Part shown: piece by piece, positions 12,960-23,148 of the stretch | Layout of the letters: every line of letters begins with the position of its first letter | Position numbering within the stretch: the first letter of the stretch is position 1 | Assembly (NCBI RefSeq): GCF_051622035.1 | Contig: NC_135367.1 | Location: 29,032,001-29,096,000, forward strand | Origin: Arctopsyche grandis | Lineage: Eukaryota; Arthropoda; Insecta; Trichoptera; Hydropsychidae | Reading direction: 5' to 3' | Length of the DNA: 64,000 bases | Translations under genes and position numbers: made by a program | Notes under the pieces: generated by a model | The model's input: the letters and a program-made list of their open reading frames with translations, nothing else | Database searches by the model: none | Told to the model about the DNA's origin: nothing

Positions 12960-13715
12960 GGCAGCAAGAATGGGGAGGTGCTCAATTTTTTTTTATATTA
13001 TTATTGTGCAGACGACGCATTCGCATGTGGGTCACGACGGTTTTATTACAATTTCACGGTCGCACACATTTGTATACATGTACATACATACATACGTGTA
13101 TTAACCCTAAAAGTGCGAGGGTGGGGTCTGCACGCACGCCTTTTAAAGCCCAAAAATGAGCAAACAACTATTCGGTCAAATCGGACTCGGGTGTTAATCA
13201 CCGACCGAAAAAAGGTCAAAAAAATAAAAAAGTGCGAGGGAGGGTAGGGGGGTGCGGGCCTAAAGGCGTGTGGGGGTGGTGTGGGCGTCCGTCCGTCCGT
13301 TTGTGTTTTTCGCCCGATCGAATATTTCGCGTCGGCCATGTTCGTTGCACATTTTTTGCACGTCTCGCTGCACCACGCATCGAGGGGCGCGAAACCGAAC
13401 CCACCCCCGCTAACAAACCCCATTCGGTCCCCTTCTGGCTCGGTTCGATCTTTTAATTTCGACGCTCGAACGACGCCTATCGATTCTGAACCATCGCCGT
13501 GTACGGTCAAGCACAAAGAACTTACATAATGTTAAAAGCGTTACGGAAACGGTGTAACGAAACGTGCGCGAATAAAGAATTGCAGACGAGTTCAGTACTA
13601 GAGCTGATTACGGACTAACTTAAATTCTAACAGTAATGAGTTTACATACTCTTCTTTAAAACAATGAAGTGTTGACGACACGTGTCGTACAATTTTGGTT
13701 AGTCAGTGCTTAAGG
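12378..13715. other. No gene; CA repeat and GC-rich block
   Basis: A (CA)n microsatellite runs about 12926-12957. 13110-13540 is GC-rich and has overlapping open frames on both strands of low-complexity composition, none resembling a known protein. Possible regulatory or promoter DNA; nothing decisive. Confidence 0.4.
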
Positions 13716-13812
13716 TGTGCTACAAATCAATGGTGCTATTTATTAAATTATGTGTGCCACAAATCAATGGTGCTACTTATTCAATTAGGTGTGCCACAAA
13801 TCAACGGTGTGT
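13716..13812. repeat. Three-copy tandem repeat, unit about 40 bp
   Basis: The unit containing GTGTGCCACAAATCAATGGT is present three times: GTGCTACAAATCAATGGTGC, GTGCCACAAATCAATGGTGC and a third ending in a diverged CAACGGTGTG. An open frame runs through but only translates the repeats. Confidence 0.7.
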
Positions 13813-14414
13813 CTTATCCCTACTGGTTAGTCGTTTTAATCGTTATGATTGATTACACATCATGTGTCAATGAAAGATTCATACATAATGGTGTCATACT
13901 AGTGACGAATTAGTGATATATTAATAATAAGGGTAGAGGGTTGTCCTCGGCCCTTAACTCGCGCATTGTTTGCAACGTCCGCTTATTGAAGTTGAACGAA
14001 GTCTATCGGTGATAATTATCATCATCGTAACGACATCATAAGATGTAATTTATATTCACCTAGTAAAAATATTGTTTTCTAAATTTATAACTTTCACTTC
14101 TACCGTGTTTCATGCACCCGTTTTTTTATTACTATTGTTCTGATAAGTAAGCTATCTTAAAAAATAAAAATTGCAAATCGCATCGTAAAATTTATCGGTC
14201 GGAACGAAAGGGCGTTCGAATTTATCAAACGGAAAATTGCGAGTGTCTGAAGATCAAACGTCTGGAAAAATTTCAGCACTAACCTGAAAATATTACGAGA
14301 CGTAAAAAAACGTCAATCTACATACGAGCCGTTATATTTGAAAGTGGCATAAGTCCACTTCATTTCGAGAAATATTTTTCAAACCATTAGATATAATAAT
14401 TTGCGTTTAAAAAT

Positions 14415-14545
14415 ATTTGTAACATAACACGTTTATTTTGCTTTTCCGAGATTCCGGACATTTCGAATTAAACGAAGTAATATCAATTTGTGGATTAATA
14501 AGTCAAACAGAAATAATGTTTTTGGAACTGAAAATTGGACTTCCG
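14415..14545. repeat. Dispersed repeat R4, copy 1
   Basis: The words CGTTTATTTTGCT, GAGATTCCGGACAT, AGTCAAACAGAAA and GAACTGAAAATTGGACTTCC recur in the same order at 56655-56775, and the later part at 47190-47225. It is a non-coding dispersed family of unknown class. The surrounding 13.8-15.2 kb is AT-rich with no recognised gene. Confidence 0.6.
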
Positions 14546-15261
14546 CCAGTTGTTAGTCGATGCAAAATTTGAAAAATTTTCTTTCAAAATAAGGACTCCC
14601 AGAAAATTAAAAATGCTATTACAGTTTTGATAATAATATTGTTGAGGAGGAAAGTAAATATAAAAATTAATTCCTACTGCAATTCCAGACTTCTTCACAA
14701 TGATCGTTTTGTTTCCTTGAAATCTAGTAGAAAATTTATGATTATTGTTTTTTGTTTAACCTTTTGAATTATATAATTAACAGTCCTTATTTATAAGTAA
14801 GATCCTTTTCCAATTTCCAATCCGACACCTCCGTAATTCTTCATTATTTCACATTAATTCATGTTGTTCATTTTCTTGCTTCTAATGTAGTTTTCTATTG
14901 TAATTTATATTGTATATACATATGTAGTATGTACATACGATGTAATGCTGTTGTTTTCTTTTTTTAATATAAATAAATACAAAAATTGCTTAAATTTTAA
15001 AAAGTAGCTTCCATCATTTTATTTGACCCTCTTCAGACAATAAGAATGGTATTGATTAATTCATCTTTCATAATAACAAAGAAAAATATAAAAAAATGAT
15101 TTAAACAACTCAAATGAAACCGAAATGAGTAAAAATTTTGAAACTAACACTACATAATTAAACTCATTTCAATTGAATTCCGTTAGCGTACATATATAAA
15201 TAAACAAGTACTCAATATTTCATTTCGGTGGTCCGCAGGTTCGGTGATTATTCTATATATA

Positions 15262-16161
15262 TAATAATAACAATATTATAACCAATGTGACCTAACAGGT
15301 TGCCCCAATACGTCACACCAGTCTTACAATAAAAAAGAAAAGAATAATAAAAATTACCAATATCATTCATCTCATTCATATAGACTCGCGTTGAATCTCA
15401 TGATACTGACCAGTTCATCAACATGACAATTAAACAGGTCCAAATGTTCATGTATCACATTAAGGAATCGGATAGCCGTTTACAGGAGACGAGTTATTGA
15501 AAGCAGACGTTTTCGCAGGAATAGGTTGGAAAAGTAAACGATGACGCAAAGCTCTACCGCATTCAGGCGCCCAAAATTTCAATTCCAATAAAATCGAAGG
15601 GTTGTCAATACTTCCCTTTAAAACTGCAAAGAAATATTTGGAAATGGCAATAATTCTTCTTGAAGATAGTGAGTCAAAGCCTAGCATTCCTTGTAAAAAG
15701 GCAGTGGGAAATAAATAGGGCTCACGCTGAAATTTATATATGTAGTTAAAAGGGCTTTTTTACAAAGAATTTAACTTCTTTTTAAAAATGTTGCCGATGG
15801 TAGTCTTCATAATATGCCTTTTGGATATTATAAGTAGACACCGGATAGTCACAGTGCTATCCATTGCTCCATTGTTGTAAATCCTTTGTAAAAAAGGTTC
15901 GGCAAACCTTTAACAATGCATTTACAACCTTTGAACAATACGCGGCACCTTCTGGGTCCGGTGACTAATTTATAAGTCGTAAATTTTAGTTGCAATTCCA
16001 TTCAGGTCCATGTTTTCTCGTTTATAATTATTTAACGTGCCGAAAAAAGGGATAGTTTTATTTTCTGAACTCTGAATCACTAATTGCCAACGAATAAAAT
16101 AATTGTTAGTAATAAGAAGAGGTCAATAAAAATAATAGCGATTTTCAAAACATAAAAAAAT
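15262..16161 (-). repeat. Dispersed repeat R1, copy B (inverted, with insertion)
   Basis: Inverted counterpart of copy A at 1938-2662. The related open frame reads on the minus strand at 15460-15687. The copy is longer because a small element is inserted at 15836-15969. A partial third copy follows directly (about 16160-16235) and repeats the words GATGGTAGTCTT and TTTTGGATATTATAAGT. The close match between copies suggests fairly recent spread. Confidence 0.75.
15836..15969. mobile_element. Small hAT-like MITE with visible empty site
   Basis: A 134-bp insertion flanked by identical octamers TTATAAGT at 15828-15835 and 15970-15977. The neighbouring partial repeat copy has a single TTATAAGT at 16194-16201 with no insert, which gives the empty site. 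The ends AGACACCGGA and TCCGGTGACT are imperfectly inverted, the right one offset by three bases. The 8-bp duplication fits hAT. Confidence 0.65.
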
Positions 16162-17179
16162 GATGGTAGTCTTTATAATATACCTTTTGGATATTATAAG
16201 TCGTAAATTTTAGTTGCATTCAATTTATATGCAACTATGAGTCAAACCTAATTAATATAATCGCTCAAAAGGAAAAATCATCGACCGGTTCAAATTACAT
16301 ATTTAGTTAAGAAAGTTGGCGGAAAAAAAATCCAACTTATAAAAAAGTAATTAGACTATCGAAATCGTATAAAATTTTAAATTACACATCAAATTTTGGG
16401 TTCAAGTAAATTAAATTTATTCAAGTAAAGTTTTTTATTCGTCTCGCTATTTAAATAAATATTTATAATATGTATTTAAAATAAAGTAAAAAACGAACTG
16501 CGTAGGCTTCGGGTTAGAAGTCTTCAGATAAGGGCCCGGCGCGTGATTGACTTTTGCGCCGATTGCAATAAAACGCGAATCGAATTCCAGCGGTGAAACT
16601 TCTGAATTGATTTTTGATAAAAGTCATCCAAGTCATCGAGTCTTTCGATACGGTTGTAATTTATCCGAGTACATATTCGACTACCTGTTGCGCGCGCCCT
16701 CATATACAATACATATATGTAGTAAGTACATACATACATATTCTCTGTGATTTTTCCAGCGCTCGTCAACCTTTCCTATTAATACAATCGAACAGGGACC
16801 GGATGGGGGCGGTGTTCGAATTCCGGAGACTTCCCTCGCCTTTTTCTCGCGAATTCCTCGCAAATTAGTCAGCGGTGACCCCCGTCGACTCCCACCCACA
16901 GCTTCTCAACGTGTCCCGCGAAATGCGCATCCAAAATTATAATACAACTCGGCTTTGTACCAATTTTAATTTGCATACAGATCAGTATCGCGGAAGCAGA
17001 TATCAACGTGTCTCATATAAGTATTTAAGAAAACGTATGCATTTACAAAATATTGTCTACATATGTTAAATACTCGATTATATGCACAGCATGTATGAAT
17101 GTCGGATCGTATTTTCGCCTGTGTCTGTAAACATACACAAATTTCTAATTCAGATGCGATATTAAACACGGTTTTGGAC
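16162..17179. other. No gene; GC-rich block about 16500-16940
   Basis: The first 75 bases are a partial copy of repeat R1. 16500-16940 is GC-rich and non-repetitive, with several overlapping short frames but no recognisable protein. 16700-16745 is TACATA-type simple sequence. A regulatory role is possible but unproven. Confidence 0.4.
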
Positions 17180-17557
17180 TAAAGCGATGTTTCATGATTG
17201 GTTTTAATGTGTAATGTTTTTAATTTTGCGGTCACGGGTTCAATCCCTGGCTGTGCTGCTGGCCAGACCTCGTATTTGTGACTCTAGTTCGATCGTTTCC
17301 TATCAGACTTATTTTTAGCCAATTTATTTGATTTCATTGAAACAATTCTAACAAATTGGCAACCCCATCGCATTTCTCGCAAAATTCGAGCTCACCGCGT
17401 CTCGAATTCGCCGATTTATAAAATGCTTTAAATTTGTCCATTGATGTGAAGTGTAAAATCGATACAGATCTCGTCGTGTATGAGGGCTTGACTACGGTTT
17501 CTGATTTCCCTGAACACGGGAAAGAGCTCGGGATCGTTCCCAGAATTCCGGGACACA
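17180..17557 (+). mobile_element. tRNA-derived SINE-like element, copy 1
   Basis: GGGTTCAATCCC at about 17228 matches the RNA polymerase III B box (GGTTCRANTCC). It is followed by CTGCTGGCCAGACCT, which recurs in related form after the B box at 46.6 kb and 57.2 kb. The A box is eroded. The downstream GAAACAATTCTAACAAATTGGCA also has a counterpart in the 46.6 kb copy. The 3' boundary is uncertain because a palindrome begins at 17558. Confidence 0.5.
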
Positions 17558-17618
17558 TAAATTGAAAAAACAAAGCTCACATCATGTCACATGATGTGAG
17601 CTTTGTTTTTTCAATTTA
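17558..17618. repeat. 61-bp perfect palindrome
   Basis: Arms 17558-17587 and 17589-17618 are exact reverse complements (30 bases each) around a single C at 17588. The arms include AAAAAACAAAGCTCACATCA. No coding frame uses it. It could form a very stable hairpin. Confidence 0.9.
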
Positions 17619-18299
17619 ATTTATTTCTTATGAGAAAAAATAAGCAAACAAAATATTTATTTCTTGGAAAAAATATTTGAATAAGGATCTAAAAGCGTAT
17701 TTCTAGATTTGACATAAATATTTCCAGCATTGGAAAAAACAATTTCAATTTCGGTCGATGCTGGTTTCAAGGGACGAAAACATTTTTTTTTCAAAGTTGC
17801 ATATATATTTTTTCTCTATGTATGTATGTTTTCGTTTATTTTTTTAAAGTCAAGGCTATTTTTACTAGCCTCTTCTTACTTCACTTTTTTTATTTACGTT
17901 ATTTTGTAGATTTGCCTTTTAAAAATCTTTATTTAACTCTTCATTCATCGCCAAACATACAATTGCCCCATCTCACTAAATCTAAAATAATTTCTTACAT
18001 TGCGAAATCGTCAATACAATAAAGATACACTCGTTTAATAATAGTTTCATCGTAAGTTAAATTATACATTCGCTACCCGGCTTCGCTCGGTAAATGGAAA
18101 TACAGTTTAAAGAACGTTTAATTCGAGATAAGAATTCCCGGGATGCAGGACATCAAAAATTCCGTGAATTCCCGGGTAAACCCTAGTCTTGGCGTCATCA
18201 GAAAATACCATCGATTAGTCTTAACAATAATAATACTACTTAATTAACGTTTTGATATAGTCGTATGATACGATTAGTAGTCTATATATAATATATATG
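17619..18299. other. AT-rich spacer, nothing recognised
   Basis: Contains the motif CCCGGCTTCGCTCGG at about 18077, shared with repeat fragments at 7.6, 11.75 and 39.6 kb. No gene or complete element is supported. Confidence 0.4.
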
Positions 18300-18686
18300 T
18301 ACATATGTATAAAAATCTCTATTTGTCTGTCTTGTCACGTATGCGTTCCTATGCCATTCAACCGATTGCGATGAAACTTACAGGAGTTATTGTTTGCATG
18401 TCCGCGAAGGTTTCTGTAAAAAAAATCGCCCGGAAACGGGAAATACGGGAATGAGTGGCATTGCAACGCAATAATTTCAAATGTTTTCGCGTCGCCACCT
18501 GCGCTGTTAGGGTAAAATAAACATACAATTGATTAATTTCAAATGTGTTCGCCGCCTGCGTTTTTCCAACAAATGGAAAAGGAAATGGGACCGGGAAAAA
18601 AATCGCCCAAAAACAGGAATGGAAACGGGAATTGCATGCGTTATTGTGGCATTGCAACGCATACCGGGTTCATTTAGTAACTAATA
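18300..18686. mobile_element. Helitron-like fragment, copy 1
   Basis: CAACCGATTGCGATGAAACT and following sequence recur at about 39795 as CAACCGATTACGATGAAACT. Both copies end in a CCGGGTTCA motif, here followed by TTTAGT and there by GCTAGT. The CTAGT-type 3' end and lack of target duplication fit Helitron conventions. No helicase frame is present, so this is a non-autonomous or degraded copy. Class is inferred. Confidence 0.45.
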
Positions 18687-19504
18687 CAAATAAGATTAGC
18701 AACTAATACAAATTTCCGACACACATGTCTGAAACCTGTACCGATACAGATCTCAATGCATGTGGGGGCTCTTCAAGTCCACAACTATATGACATTTGGG
18801 TGAAAGGTGAAGTTGAGTGGACGAAAGATGTGCTCGAATGATACCCAAGGGAGTGTAAGGAAAATCCCTAATGAGGTAGGTAGATGGACGATATAAGAAA
18901 AGTCTGGGATGAGTTCAGACGTTGTTCAGAACTTAATAGCGATATGGTGGGGGGGGGGCTACCTCATTTAACCATAATACAGAGTGGTATTTGGTCTGAA
19001 AACCTGGTCAAAAATATTTTTTACGCTCTCTACCAGAAAATGGCTTTCTGTGCATTATTGACGATTGTAAACCATTTTTAATTTGTCGAAATTCCTCAAG
19101 TTTCGCAGGAGGGCACTTTGTAATAATTACTAGTTTTCGCTTTGAAAAGTACGCTTAATTATCGATTATTTTATTAAAGCGCAAATTAGTGCAAACTTTG
19201 TTTTGCTAGAAAAAAGATAGACATCTTAAACTTTCATATCACATAAATTTGATGCGGCTAAAATGAGCACAATACGTTTAAAAACATCAATTTGTACAAA
19301 AATGTAAAGAAAACCTAAGTGAAAACAGTAGGTCGAAACATATAAAATAAAATTTTAAAAGGAATGAAACTTAGTTTAATCTAGCGTATGTATATATCTT
19401 GTTCTTCATCGTCTACATATACTAAGTTTTTCCACCAAAAACACTTAGCATAAAAATAATCACAAGGAAAGACAGGATTCGATTGCGACTACATTTGGCT
19501 AGTA
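18687..19504. other. AT-rich spacer, nothing recognised
   Basis: A 65-codon open frame near 18884-19081 has no recognisable domain. A run of G near 18948 is simple sequence. Confidence 0.4.
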
Positions 19505-19505
19505 A

Positions 19506-19802
19506 GGGCGGTTTCAGACTAGCGTTTTTTTTCTGCGCGTATACGGTCGTTTCGGCATACGCGCTTACACGCGCGCTACTTTTCGCGCTTCAAAAAACCG
19601 AACGCGCGTACACGGGCTTATTCCGGCGTTTTCGCTCGAACCGCTAGTGGTGATTTAGTATCAACATGGATAATACGAGCTTATAAGCGCGTCTACGCTC
19701 GTACGAGTTGCGCGTATGGAAAACGAAGCGCCTATACGCGCCTACATGCACTTCAAAAAACGAGATTATACGCGCGTATAAAACGCTAGTCTGAAACCGC
19801 CT
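19506..19802. mobile_element. GC-rich MITE with about 24-bp inverted ends
   Basis: The left end GGCGGTTTCAGACTAGCGTT and its continuation are matched by an inverted right end starting AAAACGCTAGTCTGAAACCG. The interior is crowded with CGCGCGTA-type words. Flanks read TAA before GGGCGG and TTA after CCGCC, like the 3-bp TWA target of Harbinger elements, but the two are not identical. No coding frame. Confidence 0.75.
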
Positions 19803-21430
19803 TAAGAGTGTAACCCAGCTGAGACTCCACAGTATAACTTCATATTTATCTACCTGCTTTGGGACCCCAACATAAACTCAATTTGTGACGATTTGATTTT
19901 TGGCCAGCTTTTGAGACAAAATACCAGTGTGTGTGCATTGGTGAAAAAGAGAAGAGACTGTCATCTGACGGGGAGACCCTTCCTTGTTCTTCCACGTGGC
20001 GATTTGAACTGTCGGATGTCAAAAGGGCGTCGCGTGTCCGCGATGACGCGTCTCGTCGCTAAAATCGGTCCGACGCGGTTTGATGCTATTTAAAGAGCCG
20101 CCATTGCGCGTTTATAAACGACGCGCGGCATTTAAACCGCACCGCGCTCGACGACAATCGCTCCCGAGAAGGGATGCCGATGATGATGATGATGATGATG
20201 ACTGCGATCGGACCCACCCACCCACGCGGCCAGCCGTCTGCAATCTTCTTTTTATTCAACGATAAAATGTATCCGAGCTCGTCCCTCCGCTTATTTATTA
20301 TGCATCGGCGTGTGTGTCACCCTCCCGTCGATGATCGACCGATGTGACATATAAAATCAAACATAAACAAACAAAAAATTGAGGTAAACTACTCGTGTGT
20401 ACCTAAACGAGTACAAATAATCGTTCTAAAATGAGCAATGCTATGAAGGATAATTGACCGACTGGCTAGTCATTGAGACTGCGATCGAGGCGTATTGATT
20501 GGTGCAATTACCGAATACGTATTCGAAATAATCTTGAATGAGTGATTACTATAGGGCGGATGGTGATTAGGGAACGAATGACAGAATGGCCAAATGTAAT
20601 GAGATCGGAGTGAAAGACGCAGCAGTATGGTAGAGGTAGTTTATTGTTCACGATCCGTCGGTCTGCTAGCTCCCAATGAAGCAAGGAACAAAACCAAAAT
20701 ATTTACACCTCAGCGTGTACACTCAATAATAAAACGAGATCATTGGTCGATGGGCCGCGATACCTTATTGGCTGTTATATACAAACTTGTGTGTGTGTGT
20801 GTGTCTTCATGTATGTATGTACGCTTCCACGCATGCTTAGGCGCATTTGACCCGTCGCTCAATATCAGGAGCACATACCAGATTCTCCACACCCCTTCAC
20901 TTCCGTCACATATCCACAAACATACACACATCGCGTCCGTTTTTATATATATTAGTATCAAATCAACGGACATCTAATTAGCGTTGAATATTTCTATGAA
21001 CCACAAGGACAAAATTTCTCCATCTGATTCTCCAAGGATATGTTTAGGTTGATCGTGGAAGAAGTATTTCCATTAACTTTGATACCAATACGGCCCATTG
21101 GCAAATAGTCTCGCCCCAAAAAGATACTGCCTGGTCAAAATCCAAGGTCTATTTATGACATGAGTTGCTCGAATGATTGACAATGTGAGCAAAAATATTT
21201 GCCATCAGCTCAAACACTCTTGGGATTCAATGTACTAATATAACTAAAAAAAACTAGACGGAAAATTAACATTTTTGCATTTATGCTTAAAGTAAATAGA
21301 AAATAAAACTTCTGGCTTCTCGTTTCGCACATCCTTATTATAATTTTGATGCTTCGAAGCTTTTAAGTTTTATACCACATTTAATTGTTTCGCTTCAAAT
21401 ATTTCAATGCGGTTTATTTTTTTGATTACA
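19803..21430. other. Upstream region of distal antenna; GC-rich block and short repeats
   Basis: 19960-20360 is GC-rich, with a (GAT)n run at about 20177-20199. 20601-20680 is related to 44455-44520 (shared GAGATCGGAGTGAAAGACGC). A (GT)n run is near 20790. The block before 21431 ends in a T-rich tract and CAG, the acceptor for the distal antenna coding exon. No other gene is supported. Confidence 0.45.
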
Positions 21431-21444
21431 GGGAAGGTATTTGC

Positions 21445-23148
21445 ATGGCCGGTACACCCCCGAGTAAAGGCAAGCGTCCCCTTCGTGCTTTGAGCGCCAG
21501 CGACAAGATAGAAGCCATCCAGCGGGTCAACGATGGAGAGTCGAAGGCTTCCGTGGCAAGGCAAATTGGAGTGCCAGAGTCGACGCTGCGAGGCTGGTGC
21601 AAGAACGAGGACAAGCTGCGCTACATGTCCTCCAGACACTCCACCCCAGACACGGACAAGTCCTCAGACGGCATGATGGATACCGGCATACCGGAAAAGA
21701 GAACCAAGTACGATCTGAACTCCGTGCCGGTCAACTACTCCCAGAGCAACGTGACCCAGTACAACGGCACCATCGACATGTCTGACGGGCAAGCGATGGA
21801 CCGCGTCGGCTTGGATCTATCACGTCTCAAAGACTCCACCGATAGGGAGACCAAATCGGGAGACGGACTGGTGACAGACTTCTCCCAGTTTTCCAAGAGT
21901 TCACTAGAGCTTGGAAAGAGCATATCGGATTTGAGCAAGGTCAACGGAGACGTCACTTCGGGTGCACCGAAAGAAAGCAAACTCAAGAACGACTCCGGAG
22001 CGAAGATATCCATGAGTGCCATAAGTCCGTTGTCGAACTTGAACCATTTGTCCGGTCTCTCCGGACTCAGTCAGAACCACTTAGGTATGAGCTTCAACGA
22101 GATTGCGACTAATCTTAGTTTAATTGCTCAGTTGAATCCCAGTCTCAATTCATTAGCTAACAGCATAAATTCCAGTGCCAAAATGTTGAGGTCCATACGG
22201 TCACCCAAGCCCGGACACAGCTCGGGCAGCAGTTCTGGTCTCAATTCAACAGATAAACATAAGTCGGATAGAAAATCTCACAACCATTTAGAAACATATA
22301 GCGATAAAGTTAGAACTAGATCTAGCCACAGTTCTTATAAAGAACAACCAGTCGACGATGCCCTGTGGTATTGGTTCAAGAAACAGCAGGCAATGCTAAA
22401 CTTAGCCAATACGTCTACTTCTCAATTACCGTTTTCGCATTCAATATCTTCCAGTAGAAGTAATAAAGATCCGTTGACTCGGACGTCATCATCAATGTCC
22501 AACATTTCACCAGTGATTCCACCTTTGGATAAAAACTCATGGTTTTGGCAATACTACAAACAATTCACCGGCAATTTAAATCTGCAAGACGACAAGAACA
22601 AAATTCCTCTAAAGACCGACAGCTACGACAACATACTCTATTCCCATTTAACTAAGGAGAAAATGGATGACATTCAATCCCAAGAACAAGAACGAGAGCA
22701 AGAGCAGGAGTTGAACGTCGAAGACACCAGGGTGGACGAAAACGTAGAAAACAAATCCGAAGAAGTGGAGGAGACGGCGTTTAAAGAGCGAAGTTCACCC
22801 GGTGTGACTGAAAAGTCCGAGAAAGATTCCAGCAAGAATCAAGTTAGGGTACGCGCTGTATTAGATAATCTCTTGTTACTAAACAACAATAACGTTTCGA
22901 TAAAGGAGCCGCCTATCTTGGAAGAGAACGAGAAGGACTCGAACACCGAGAACGAATTCAGTTGTGAAGTAAGCGAAGCATTGGAGCACGGGGAGAAGTT
23001 CCTTAAATGGCTGGAAGCATGTCAGGAGCCCAGCGTCACCAGAATGCAGGTTCATCAGCTCAAAGGTCTGTTGAACAACATAAAAGCTAATGCAACACGC
23101 CGAAACCACGACACTAACAATAAGGATAGAATTAGTAGGCGTAAGTAG
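21445..23148 (+). CDS. dan: Distal antenna (Dan/Danr) psq-type HTH nuclear protein
   Basis: Encodes 567 residues. Residues about 10-60 form a pipsqueak/CENP-B-type helix-turn-helix with SASDKIEAIQRVNDGESK and GVPESTLRGWCKNEDKLR, the signature of the insect Distal antenna proteins. These are nuclear factors known in Drosophila for antenna and eye specification. Further family-like blocks are DALWYWFKKQQ (305-315), SWFWQYYKQF (365-374) and a C-terminal KFLKWLEACQEPSV region (518-531). The middle is Ser/Asn-rich and then Glu-rich. The start is the ATG at 21445, 14 bases after an acceptor (polypyrimidine tract, CAG at 21431), so the frame upstream is intronic and a 5' leader exon must lie elsewhere. 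The coding region has no intron. Assignment to dan rather than its paralogue danr is not certain. GTAAGT overlaps the stop codon. Confidence 0.9.
   Translation: MAGTPPSKGKRPLRALSASDKIEAIQRVNDGESKASVARQIGVPESTLRGWCKNEDKLRYMSSRHSTPDTDKSSDGMMDTGIPEKRTKYDLNSVPVNYSQSNVTQYNGTIDMSDGQAMDRVGLDLSRLKDSTDRETKSGDGLVTDFSQFSKSSLELGKSISDLSKVNGDVTSGAPKESKLKNDSGAKISMSAISPLSNLNHLSGLSGLSQNHLGMSFNEIATNLSLIAQLNPSLNSLANSINSSAKMLRSIRSPKPGHSSGSSSGLNSTDKHKSDRKSHNHLETYSDKVRTRSSHSSYKEQPVDDALWYWFKKQQAMLNLANTSTSQLPFSHSISSSRSNKDPLTRTSSSMSNISPVIPPLDKNSWFWQYYKQFTGNLNLQDDKNKIPLKTDSYDNILYSHLTKEKMDDIQSQEQEREQEQELNVEDTRVDENVENKSEEVEETAFKERSSPGVTEKSEKDSSKNQVRVRAVLDNLLLLNNNNVSIKEPPILEENEKDSNTENEFSCEVSEALEHGEKFLKWLEACQEPSVTRMQVHQLKGLLNNIKANATRRNHDTNNKDRISRRK

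Noticed and set aside
12900..12960. CRISPR-like or other ordered array
   Set aside because: It is a simple CA microsatellite; no spaced direct repeats of CRISPR type occur anywhere in the window, which is eukaryotic.
13046..13529. Overlapping frames on both strands in a GC-rich block
   Set aside because: No domain or consistent splice structure; low-complexity Pro/Thr/Arg composition.
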